In this document: in pieces, positions 6,994 through 14,090 of the stretch
Position numbering within the stretch: the first letter of the stretch is position 1
Layout: each line of letters begins with the position of its first letter
Origin: Bacteroidota bacterium
GTDB taxonomy: Bacteria; Bacteroidota; Bacteroidia; Bacteroidales; VadinHA17
DNA length: 18,326 nucleotides
Direction of reading: 5' to 3'
NCBI GenBank assembly: GCA_030628785.1
Contig: DAOVQI010000012.1
Location: forward strand, 1-18,326
Notes under the pieces: generated by a model
Seen by the model: the letters and a program-made list of their open reading frames with translations, nothing else
The model's database searches: none
What the model was told of the DNA's origin: nothing
Translations under genes and position numbers: made by a program

Positions 6994-7714
6994 ATGCGTG
7001 TAAAAGACATTACTTCGTGGTTGGATCATTTTGCCCCGATATCATTCCAGGAATCATATGATAATGCCGGCTTAATTGTTGGCGATCCTGATCTGGAAAT
7101 TCATTCCGTTCTGGTTACCGTTGATGTAACAGAAGAGATTATCGACGAAGCCATCCGGTTAAATTCCAACATGATAGTTGCTCATCATCCGGTTATTTTT
7201 ACCGGTTTAAAGAGTATAACCGGAAGGACTTATGCAGAACGTATTATTATCAAGGCTATCCAAAATCATATAGCTGTATATGCTTCGCATACAAACCTTG
7301 ACGGTATACTGGGTGGAGTAAGTTCTAAAATGGCCGGCAAATTAGGATTAACACATACCAGCATACTTTCAACAAGAAAAGGAGAATTAAGAAAGCTTGT
7401 TATTTTTGTTCCGGTTGATAAGGCTAATCAGGTCAGATTGGCAATATTCAAAGCTGGAGCAGGGGGAATTGGAAATTATGATTTATGTAGTTTTAATATA
7501 TTGGGAGAAGGAAGCTTTCGTGGAGGAGAAAATACGAAACCATATGTTGGTAAAAAAAGTGAATTGCATTTTGAAAAGGAAGTAAGGATGGAAACGGTAT
7601 TCCCAAAGTGAACAATTTACAAAAGAAATTTTATATGAAGCGCTAATTAAAAATTTTCCTAAATTTGCAGTTCATTTTTCGGAGGTAAATACTAATCCTA
7701 TTAATTATTTATAG
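6994..7714 (+). pseudogene. Nif3-like dinuclear metal centre protein, internally deleted and frameshifted
   Basis: The first frame gives 205 residues from the ATG at 6994 to a TGA at 7609-7611. It has the family N-terminus and the metal-ligand motifs AHHPVIFTG and SHTNLDG, then runs into the start of the inserted middle domain (ELHFEKEVRMETVFPK). In the +1 frame, from about 7607, translation resumes as SEQFTKEILYEALIK and ends SEVNTNPINYL at a TAG (7712-7714), which is the family C-terminus. Bacteroidota homologues are about 365 residues, so roughly 125 residues are missing, including the C-terminal His ligand of the GHYESEQ-type motif. The gene ends 2 bp before the zinc-ribbon ATG, the usual nif3/zinc-ribbon pairing. 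It is probably inactive, unless the gap is an assembly error. The 205-residue product may still be made. Confidence 0.85.
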
Positions 7715-7716
7715 AG

Positions 7717-8568
7717 ATGAAAAAAATCAAAGCAGTCGACCCGGCAGATATTTCAGTTGATGATAAATTAAAAGCTCTTTATAATTTACAAACAGCTGAT
7801 ACAGAGATTGATAAGATAAAAATATTACGGGGAGAACTGCCTTTGGAGGTTCAGGATCTGGAGGATGAAATTGCCGGTCTGGAAACTCGTGCTAACAATT
7901 ACAAAGAGGAAGTTGTAAATGTAGAGCAGTCTGTCGTAACAAAAAAAAATGAGATTAAAGATTCAGAAGTACTGATCAAAAAGTATGAAGAGCAACAAAT
8001 GAATGTTCGGAATAATCGTGAATTTGATTCCTTATCCAAAGAAATCGAGTTTCAAACACTGGAAATTGAATTGTGTGAAAAGCGGATCAGGGAATTCACA
8101 GCACAGGTTACTGACAAAAATGAGATCATTGAAAAGGCTAATACCGTACTGAAAGAACGTCAGGATGATTTGGATACTAAAAAGGCTGAATTGGATGAAA
8201 TTATTGCTGATACACAGAAAGAGGAGGCAGTCCTGTTAAAGCGGTCAGAAAAAATAGAAACACTTATCGAACCTAGGCTTTTGACTGCGTACAAACGGAT
8301 TCGTAAAAATGCAAGGAATGGATTAGCCGTTGTGACTATTCAACGAGCTGCCTGTGGGGGCTGTTTTAATAAAATACCGCCACAACGTCAATTGGATATC
8401 AAATCGAGGAAAAAGATCATTGTTTGCGAATATTGCGGACGGATTCTTGTGGATGATGAAATAAGTGAGAAGAAGGATAAAGTTTTTTCACCAACTGCCA
8501 CCGGCACCTCCACCTCCAAAACCGCCTCCTCCAAAACCACCAAAACCACCAAAACTTCCACTTCCTGA
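7717..8568 (+). CDS. C4-type zinc-ribbon coiled-coil protein with extended Ser/Thr/Lys tail
   Basis: The 283-residue protein is mostly a long antiparallel coiled coil (about residues 25-185). A C-terminal zinc ribbon follows, with CGGC (Cys213, Cys216) and CEYC (Cys237, Cys240). This matches the zf-RING_7 / C4-type zinc-ribbon family found next to nif3 in many bacteria; its biochemical role is not established. The ATG is 2 bp after the nif3 stop, so the pair is probably co-transcribed. The family normally ends soon after CGRILVDDE. Here about 30 extra residues follow, made almost only of Ser, Thr, Lys and Ala. The last 27 codons (8488-8568, stop included) overlap the convergent TPM gene. Confidence 0.9.
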   Translation: MKKIKAVDPADISVDDKLKALYNLQTADTEIDKIKILRGELPLEVQDLEDEIAGLETRANNYKEEVVNVEQSVVTKKNEIKDSEVLIKKYEEQQMNVRNNREFDSLSKEIEFQTLEIELCEKRIREFTAQVTDKNEIIEKANTVLKERQDDLDTKKAELDEIIADTQKEEAVLLKRSEKIETLIEPRLLTAYKRIRKNARNGLAVVTIQRAACGGCFNKIPPQRQLDIKSRKKIIVCEYCGRILVDDEISEKKDKVFSPTATGTSTSKTASSKTTKTTKTSTS

Positions 8569-9279
8569 AGAGAAGTTGCTAAAGTTGCTGCCGTGTGAAC
8601 GGCCGGAAGATCCGACCAGAAACATAGCCGTCCAGAATGGGATATTATGACCCAAAGAGTGATATCGTGCCCGGCGGAGTCGTCCGATTATGGAAAACAA
8701 AATAAGCAGAAAAACAATACCGATGGTACTGAATGCAAAACCTTTGCCTTCTGATTGTGGATTATATTCTTCTGCCGTAAATTCACCCTCCGTTAAGGAA
8801 ACCAGGGTATTTACCGCCTTATTCAAACCCTCATAATAATTTCCTCTATTAAATTCCGGAAGAATTTCCGCTTCAACGATTCGTTTAGAAACTGCATCCG
8901 GCACAACACCCTCCAATCCATAGCCGACAGCGATAAATACTTCCCCTTTTTCTTCTGGCCTTTTTGGCTTGACAAGTATCACAATTCCATTGTCGAACCC
9001 TTTTTGTCCAACACCCCATTTTTCCCCCAACCGGAAACTAAAATCAGCAATATCGTATCCTTGTAAACTTTCAACAACAACAATAGCGATCTGGGTGGAG
9101 GTTTTGTTATTATAACTTACGAGCTTTTTTTCAAGCTGAAAAATTTCGTTGCCGGACAAAAACCCAGAGAAATCATTTACAAGACGGGGAGGCCTGGGGC
9201 GCTCGGGTATATCCTGGCCAAATATTGAAGAAAAAAACAATAACAGACTGAAAATAATAAGAGTTGATTTGAGCTTCAT
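8488..9279 (-). CDS. TPM-domain protein, exported, Gly-rich C-terminus (YgcG-like)
   Basis: The 263-residue protein has a signal peptide (about residues 1-21, ending FGQ) and a TPM domain (about 35-165) containing STQIAIVVVESLQGYDIADF and GFDNGIVILV. A transmembrane helix lies near 180-198, and the glycine/phenylalanine-rich tail ends FGGGGAGGSW, typical of this family. TPM proteins are envelope proteins; plant TLP18.3 was reported as an acid phosphatase and others assist membrane protein repair, but the bacterial role is unsettled. It belongs with lemA and the second TPM gene on the same strand, but 494 bp with a repeat element separate it from them. Its last 27 codons are antisense to the zinc-ribbon gene. 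Confidence 0.9.
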   Translation of the reverse strand: MKLKSTLIIFSLLLFFSSIFGQDIPERPRPPRLVNDFSGFLSGNEIFQLEKKLVSYNNKTSTQIAIVVVESLQGYDIADFSFRLGEKWGVGQKGFDNGIVILVKPKRPEEKGEVFIAVGYGLEGVVPDAVSKRIVEAEILPEFNRGNYYEGLNKAVNTLVSLTEGEFTAEEYNPQSEGKGFAFSTIGIVFLLILFSIIGRLRRARYHSLGHNIPFWTAMFLVGSSGRSHGSNFSNFSSGSGSFGGFGGFGGGGFGGGGAGGSW

Positions 9280-9328
9280 TGTTATAGATTAAAATTGTCA
9301 TGTTCGATTCATTATACTTTGCATTTTT

Positions 9329-9391
9329 AAGTCGGCAATCTTCAGTCGGCAGTCCACAGTCGGCAGTCTACAGTCTACAGTCGGCAATCTG
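9329..9391 (+). repeat. Phased 7-bp tandem tract, copy B (9 units)
   Basis: Nine heptamers run in register from aagtcgg to caatctg, including three cagtcgg and two cagtcta, with an internal caatctt as second unit. It is the longest of the three tracts and leads directly into the 23-bp linker at 9392-9414. Confidence 0.8.
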
Positions 9392-9533
9392 AAGACTGGG
9401 CTATTATTTAACCTACTCGTCTGACCACTAAGATGTTCAAATTTATTATTATATCTCATCATTAGGATAATATTTTAAATCTAATCATTAAGTTATACAG
9501 TAGTAGTGGTCTGACGAGTGACCACTAAAATGC
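9329..9533 (+). mobile_element. Interspersed intergenic element, copy B (between the two TPM genes)
   Basis: It consists of the heptamer tract, the 23-bp linker and the 105-bp module at 9415-9519. The arms are ACTCGTCTGACCACTA (9415-9430) and TAGTGGTCTGACGAGT (9504-9519), mismatched only at one central base. By hand alignment the module differs from copy A at 5 and from copy C at 8 of 105 positions. Directly after the right arm, GACCACTAAAATGC (9520-9533) repeats part of the outer left arm of copy A (368-381), so this copy too may be the remains of a tandem array. It separates the two TPM genes of the lemA cluster. Confidence 0.7.
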
Positions 9534-9570
9534 ATTAACTTTTTACATAAACCATAAGATAATTTAAAGA

Positions 9571-9650
9571 GTTATATGTTAATTGTTATATGTTATACGT
9601 TGTTTTTACTTTTTTAATCGAATAACTTATAACTAATAACGTATAACAAA
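9571..9650. repeat. ATAACTTATAAC-type modules with inverted repeat
   Basis: GTTATACGTT (9592-9601) is inverted as AACGTATAAC (9638-9647), with further ATAACTTATAAC-like modules between. This is similar to the modules beside copy A (541-620). I see no gene in the rest of 9534-9773. Confidence 0.5.
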
Positions 9651-9773
9651 TTAGCTATTATAAAAATATTAGTCGTTATAATTTTGTTATTTGTTTGTCA
9701 TAAAGTGATGCCTTCGACGTAACTTTTTCGTGTCAGGAATAACTCAGGACAAAATTATTATTGAATCATGAAT

Positions 9774-10214
9774 TTATTCTTTACCGAATGAAATTTCATC
9801 TGAAAGCTCATTTATGTCGTCTTTCTGATATGGGAAATGGTTTTTCAATTGTTCACCTGCCATTTTTATTCCCCGGCTCAGACCTTCACTAAATTGTTTT
9901 TCTGAAAAGAAATCCAGCATTGATTTTTTAATTTCATCCCAAAAGTCATCCGGTACAACCTGATTTATACCCGCATCACCCAGGATTGCAAATTTATGAT
10001 CGTTGACTGCCAGGTAAAACAAAACACCATTTCGCAATTCAGTCTTATGCATACCAAGTTTTTCAAAAATATACACAGCCCGGTCCATTACTTCTTCCCT
10101 GCATTTACCTTCAATATGTACCCTGATCTCACCGGAAGTGTTTAGTTCAGCTTCTTTTATGGCGAGGGTGATGTTTTCTTTTTCTTCCTTGTTGAAAAAA
10201 TCAGATATTCTCAT
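9774..10214 (-). CDS. TPM-domain protein, short and soluble
   Basis: The 146-residue protein is essentially one TPM domain, with SGEIRVHIEGK near residue 30 and NGVLFYLAVNDHKFAILGDAGI near 65-85. It has no signal peptide, transmembrane helix or Gly-rich tail, so it is probably cytosolic or membrane-peripheral. Its ATG (10214) lies 1 bp after the lemA stop, so the two are almost surely translated from one mRNA. LemA next to one or two TPM proteins is a common Bacteroidota grouping; the joint function, probably envelope-related, is not established. Confidence 0.88.
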   Translation of the reverse strand: MRISDFFNKEEKENITLAIKEAELNTSGEIRVHIEGKCREEVMDRAVYIFEKLGMHKTELRNGVLFYLAVNDHKFAILGDAGINQVVPDDFWDEIKKSMLDFFSEKQFSEGLSRGIKMAGEQLKNHFPYQKDDINELSDEISFGKE

Positions 10215-10215
10215 A

Positions 10216-10806
10216 TTAGAACTCTACTTTAGGAACTTCCTTAGCCTTTTCTTCAGCTTTAAAATAGGCTTTGCTTTCAAAGTTGAATATATTGGCATAA
10301 ATATTTTTCGGAAATTGCCTGATAAACGTATTATAATCCCTGGCAACATCATTGAACTTTCTTCTTTCAACTGCAATCCGGTTTTCCGTTCCTTCCAGTT
10401 GAGCTTGTAATTCAAGGAAGTTTTGATTGGCCTTTAAGTCGGGATATCTTTCAATCGTGACTAATAGCCTGGATAAGGCTGAACTCAGGCCTGCTTGCGC
10501 TTCCTGAAATTGATTCAATATGGCAGGATTTAAATTACCGGCATTAACCTGAATGGAAGTAGCTTTTGCTCGGGCCTCAATAACCTGGGTTAAAGTTTCC
10601 TGCTCAAAATCGGCATACCCTTTAACCGTATTAACAAGATTTGGGATCAGGTCCATTCTTCTTTGATAAACATTTTCAACCTGTGCCCACTGGGCGGATA
10701 CTAATTCGTCTTTGCCAACCATTTGGTTGTAGGTTCCTCTTACAGAGGCATATACAAGTATGACCAGCAGAATAACAATCGCCAGAACGATCCATGACTT
10801 TTTCAT
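10216..10806 (-). CDS. lemA: LemA family protein
   Basis: The 196-residue protein starts MKKSWIVLAIVILLVIL, one N-terminal membrane anchor. The helical LemA domain follows, with family strings VENVYQRRMDLIPNLVNTVK (about residues 45-64), ATSIQVNAGN, LLVTIERYPDLKANQNFLEL and RDYNTFIRQFPKNI. I chose the ATG at 10806 because the frame's earlier possible start (10848) would add 14 residues before the anchor and would overlap a likely promoter. LemA proteins are inner-membrane-anchored and face the periplasm; their molecular role is unclear. It is the first gene of the lemA-TPM pair. Confidence 0.93.
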   Translation of the reverse strand: MKKSWIVLAIVILLVILVYASVRGTYNQMVGKDELVSAQWAQVENVYQRRMDLIPNLVNTVKGYADFEQETLTQVIEARAKATSIQVNAGNLNPAILNQFQEAQAGLSSALSRLLVTIERYPDLKANQNFLELQAQLEGTENRIAVERRKFNDVARDYNTFIRQFPKNIYANIFNFESKAYFKAEEKAKEVPKVEF

Positions 10807-10809
10807 ACG

Positions 10810-10863
10810 AAATAGTTTAAAATTTATAATTGATATTGATGAACACAAAAATAGTTTAAAATT
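10810..10863 (-). promoter_or_regulatory. Probable lemA promoter flanked by a 15-bp direct repeat
   Basis: On the minus strand TATTTTTG (plus-strand 10846-10853) fits the TAnnTTTG element about 40 bp before the lemA ATG; a good -33 partner is not evident. AAATAGTTTAAAATT occurs twice, at 10810-10824 and 10849-10863, exactly 39 bp apart, one copy overlapping the promoter motif. That layout could be an operator pair or simply AT-rich duplication. Confidence 0.4.
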
Positions 10864-10904
10864 GTTAGAATAGAATATTTTTTTATAAGACCCTAAGTAT
10901 TTTT

Positions 10905-10932
10905 AAGTAGGCAGTCTACAGTCGGCAATCTG
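10905..10932 (+). repeat. Phased 7-bp tandem tract, copy C (4 units)
   Basis: Four in-phase heptamers: aagtagg, cagtcta, cagtcgg, caatctg. This is the shortest of the three tracts, with the same ending unit and the same 23-bp linker (10933-10955). Confidence 0.75.
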
Positions 10933-11063
10933 AAGACTGGGCTATTTATTAACCTACTCGTCTGACCACTAAGATGTTCAAATTTATTATTATATATCAT
11001 TATTAGCATAATATTTTAAACCTAATCATAAAGTTAAACAGCAGTAGTGGTCTGACGAATATC
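10905..11063 (+). mobile_element. Interspersed intergenic element, copy C (lemA-hutU divergent spacer)
   Basis: It consists of a heptamer tract, a 23-bp linker and a 105-bp module at 10956-11060, with arms ACTCGTCTGACCACTA (10956-10971) and TAGTGGTCTGACGAAT (11045-11060). The trailing ATCA (11060-11063) is also found after the outer right arm of copy A. It is in the same orientation as A and B. With copy B it brackets lemA and the short TPM gene as direct repeats about 1.5 kb apart. Confidence 0.7.
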
Positions 11064-11366
11064 ACGAAATAAAACCTAAATTGATATGCCATACAGAAGA
11101 AAATTTTTTATCCAAGCCCTAACTAATTGACATATAAACAACAAATTGAACCGTAATGGACAGAGAAAGCACTCTTTCCCGCCTACGGACGGACAGGCAA
11201 GCCCTACGGACTATTTCCCTTGTTTGTGTTTTCATTAACAGTCACTAAAGTGACTGCCTATTGTATGTTAGTCCCTACGGGACATGAATATATACCAACA
11301 TTCCATCAGGGATAGTCGCTAAAAAAGTGTTAACTTTATAGTTAAAATGACAAATCAAAAAACATT
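11064..11366. other. hutU upstream region with a cluster of short palindromes
   Basis: No gene is supported here. GTCCC-TAC-GGGAC (11271-11283) and CAGTCACT-AA-AGTGACTG (11239-11256) are perfect inverted repeats. GCCT...AGGC (11181-11198) is a weaker one. CCTACGG occurs three times (11182-11188, 11203-11209, 11274-11280). TTAACT-TTAT-AGTTAA (11330-11345) lies 21 bp before the hutU ATG and could be an operator. TAACTTTA inside it is one base from TAnnTTTG, so a promoter there is possible but weak. Confidence 0.55.
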
Positions 11367-13376
11367 ATGAATACCGATAACTTTAAAAGGCTTATTTTAC
11401 AAGGAATCCCTGATGAATTACCGGAGCCAAAGCCATACGATAAGAGCATTAATCATGCCCCGGAACGAAAAGAAATTCTAACCCATGAGGAAAAAAAGCT
11501 TGCGTTAAAAAATGCTCTCAGGTATTTTTCCCCAAAGCACCATCAGGTATTGGCAAAAGAATTTGCACAGGAATTAAGGGATTATGGCCGTATTTATATG
11601 TACCGTTTAAAGCCGGATTACAAAATTTACGCCAGGTCAATATTTGATTATCCCTATCAATCGGTTCAGGCAGCTGCGATTATGCTTATGTTGAGTAATA
11701 ATCTGGATGATGCAGTTGCCCAGCATCCACATGAGTTAATTACCTATGGAGGGAACGGTGCTGTATTCCAAAATTGGGCACAATACCTGCTTACCATGAA
11801 ATACCTGGCAGAAATGACAGATGAACAAACCCTGGTTTTGTATTCCGGTCACCCGATGGGTTTGTTCCCTTCGCATAGGGATGCTCCACGGGTAGTGGTT
11901 ACAAATGGGATGGTCGTACCCAATTATTCTAAACCGGATGATTATGAAAGGTTCAATGCTCTTGGTGTTTCCCAGTATGGACAAATGACAGCCGGATCAT
12001 TTATGTATATTGGTCCTCAGGGTATTGTCCATGGGACAACTGTAACCGTGTTGAACGCAGGCCGGAAAATTTCGAAGGGAAAGGAAAAGGATTTGAGAGG
12101 AAAGATTTTTGTTACATCCGGACTGGGAGGAATGTCTGGTGCTCAGCCTAAAGCCACCGTTATCGCAGGTGTAATATGTGTGATTGCTGAAGTGAATAAA
12201 AAAGCCATTGACATGAGATATTCACAAGCCTGGATTGATGAAGTATATACTGATCTTGATAAATTGCTGGTTCGAATAAAGAAGGCAAAGTCAGGAAAAG
12301 AAGCTGTATCCCTTGCTTATTATGGAAATATTGTGAATTTATGGGAAAAATTGGTTGAAAAAGATATCCGGGTTGAAATGGGTTCGGATCAAACCTCGCT
12401 TCATAATCCTTATGCTGGAGGTTATTATCCTGTCGGTTTGTCTTTTGAAGAGGCAAATACTATGATGACAAATGATCCTGATCAGTTTAAAAAACAGGTT
12501 CACGAATCCCTGAAAAGGCAGGTCCAGGCTATAAATAAAATGACGGAAAGGGGGATGTATTTTTGGGATTATGGAAATGCATTTCTACTGGAATCGTCAA
12601 GGGCCGGTGCCGATGTCACACGACCCGATGGTAGTTTTAGATATCCATCCTATGTTCAGGATATCATGGGTCCCTTATTCTTTGATTATGGGTTTGGTCC
12701 GTTTCGCTGGGTTTGTACTTCATCAAATCCGAAAGACCTTGAATTAACAGATAAAATTGCCCTCCGGGTTTTGGAAAAAATACATCATACAGCGCCAAAA
12801 GAAATATCCGGACAACTTGAAGATAATATCCATTGGATAAGGGAGGCCGGAAGAAACAACCTGGTGGTTGGATCCCAGGCACGGATCCTTTATGCTGATT
12901 GTGAGGGAAGGATAAAAATTGCAGAGGAATTTAACAGGGCAATACGGGATGGAAAGATTTCAGCGCCTGTTGTACTTGGAAGGGATCATCATGATGTGTC
13001 GGGTACGGATTCTCCGTTTAGGGAAACTTCGAATATTTATGATGGATCCAGCTTTACAGCTGATATGGCTGTTCACAATGTTATTGGTGATGCCTTCAGG
13101 GGTGCTACCTGGGTTTCCATTCACAATGGTGGAGGTGTTGGCTGGGGAGAAGTAATAAATAGCGGATTTGGTCTTGTTCTTGATGGCACTGAAGAAGCCG
13201 ACAGGAGATTAAATATGATGCTTCATTGGGATGTAAACAATGGTATAGGCAGGAGAAGCTGGGCGAGAAATAAAGAAGCTATTTTTGCTATAAAACGGGA
13301 GATGGAGAAAACACCCGGGTTAAAAATCACCTTGCCTTATATAGCTGATGATGAGGCGATTAATAAGGTTTTTTAA
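11367..13376 (+). CDS. hutU: Urocanate hydratase
   Basis: Urocanase hydrates urocanate to 4-imidazolone-5-propanoate in the cytoplasm, the second step of histidine breakdown, using tightly bound NAD+. The 669-residue length is well above the roughly 555 residues of the Pseudomonas enzyme and close to the long form seen in animals and Bacteroidota. Recognisable segments are ELITYGGNGAVFQNWAQYLL, YSGHPMGLFPSHRDAPR, the glycine-rich GLGGMSGAQ (near residue 252, nucleotide-binding), and GPFRWVCTSS, whose Cys450 is the likely active-site cysteine. NGGGVGWGEVINSG lies near the C-terminus. The ATG at 11367 gives the usual N-terminus. No other hut gene is within the window: lemA is divergent upstream and ispF convergent downstream. 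Confidence 0.95.
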   Translation: MNTDNFKRLILQGIPDELPEPKPYDKSINHAPERKEILTHEEKKLALKNALRYFSPKHHQVLAKEFAQELRDYGRIYMYRLKPDYKIYARSIFDYPYQSVQAAAIMLMLSNNLDDAVAQHPHELITYGGNGAVFQNWAQYLLTMKYLAEMTDEQTLVLYSGHPMGLFPSHRDAPRVVVTNGMVVPNYSKPDDYERFNALGVSQYGQMTAGSFMYIGPQGIVHGTTVTVLNAGRKISKGKEKDLRGKIFVTSGLGGMSGAQPKATVIAGVICVIAEVNKKAIDMRYSQAWIDEVYTDLDKLLVRIKKAKSGKEAVSLAYYGNIVNLWEKLVEKDIRVEMGSDQTSLHNPYAGGYYPVGLSFEEANTMMTNDPDQFKKQVHESLKRQVQAINKMTERGMYFWDYGNAFLLESSRAGADVTRPDGSFRYPSYVQDIMGPLFFDYGFGPFRWVCTSSNPKDLELTDKIALRVLEKIHHTAPKEISGQLEDNIHWIREAGRNNLVVGSQARILYADCEGRIKIAEEFNRAIRDGKISAPVVLGRDHHDVSGTDSPFRETSNIYDGSSFTADMAVHNVIGDAFRGATWVSIHNGGGVGWGEVINSGFGLVLDGTEEADRRLNMMLHWDVNNGIGRRSWARNKEAIFAIKREMEKTPGLKITLPYIADDEAINKVF

Positions 13377-13607
13377 TATTTGTGGATAGATCTGTCCGAC
13401 TGGTTAGATGGGTAGTTTGTCTATTCAAATAAAACTCCAAATAGCAAATTACAAATTTCAAATAAATTCCAAATTACTCGTTCCCACAATCTAACACACA
13501 TGCCACTCCACGAAAAAATGGGACAGGCGTGAGGTTTTGCTGCGCAAAACGTTCAAAATTCCAAATAAATTCGAAATTCAAAATTCCAAATTCGAAATCT
13601 TGTTGGG
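13377..13607. other. Convergent hutU-ispF spacer
   Basis: No gene is visible. GTTTTGC-TGC-GCAAAAC (13534-13550) can form a 7-bp hairpin with a 3-nt loop but lacks a U-tract on either strand. The flanks carry repeated AAATTCCAAAT-type AT-rich phrases (13426-13480 and 13551-13595). AGTTTGTCTAT at 13412-13422 differs at one base from the AGTTTGTCCAT within the left end of the 6613-6956 element, but no matching right end was found. Confidence 0.5.
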
Positions 13608-14090
13608 CTAAGCGGTCTTTTCAATCAGTACAACGGCATAAGATGCGAGTCCTTCTTCGCTTCCGATAAATCCAAGCTTTTCAGTGGTTGTAGCCTTTAT
13701 GGAAATATTTTCAACTTCGATTTCCATTACTCGTGCCAATTTTTTTTTCATTTCAGGAATGGCATCAATTATTTTCGGGGTTTGCAAACAGATGGTAGAA
13801 TCGATATTTACCAGGGAATATCCTTTATCTTTTAGCAGACAGATTGTTTTTCTCAATAATATCTTACTGTCAATCCCTTTAAGTTCTGGTGAGCTGTCGG
13901 GAAAGTGATAACCAAGGTCGCGTATATTGGCTGCACCCAATAATGCATCACAAATTGAATGAATTAAAACATCGCCATCAGAGTGACCTACGGTTCCTTT
14001 CGAATGAGGAATAATTAATCCACCTAGACAAAGATGGTGATTTTCAGCTAATTGATGTACATCATACCCAAAACCAATTCGCAGGTTCAT
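13608..14090 (-). CDS. ispF: 2-C-methyl-D-erythritol 2,4-cyclodiphosphate synthase
   Basis: IspF closes the cyclodiphosphate in the MEP isoprenoid pathway, as a cytoplasmic zinc-containing trimer. The 160-residue length is standard. The zinc ligands are present as Asp10 and His12 (GYDVHQ) and His44 (HSDGDVLIHS), and the C-terminal TTTEKLGFIGSEEG signature is intact. Its ATG shares its A with the porV stop (TAATG), so translation is probably coupled to porV. A porU-porV-ispF order links an isoprenoid enzyme with secretion genes only by position; no functional link is implied. Confidence 0.97.
   Translation of the reverse strand: MNLRIGFGYDVHQLAENHHLCLGGLIIPHSKGTVGHSDGDVLIHSICDALLGAANIRDLGYHFPDSSPELKGIDSKILLRKTICLLKDKGYSLVNIDSTICLQTPKIIDAIPEMKKKLARVMEIEVENISIKATTTEKLGFIGSEEGLASYAVVLIEKTA

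Noticed and set aside
10807..10848. Earlier lemA start at 10848
   Set aside because: It would place 14 residues before the membrane anchor and overlap the TAnnTTTG-like motif; the ATG at 10806 gives the standard MKKS-hydrophobic start.
11156..11250. Short 31-codon frame in the hutU upstream region
   Set aside because: It runs across the palindrome cluster, has no recognisable product and no start context.
13534..13550. Hairpin between hutU and ispF as an intrinsic terminator
   Set aside because: There is no U-tract after the stem on either strand; it may still stop transcription but the sequence does not show it.
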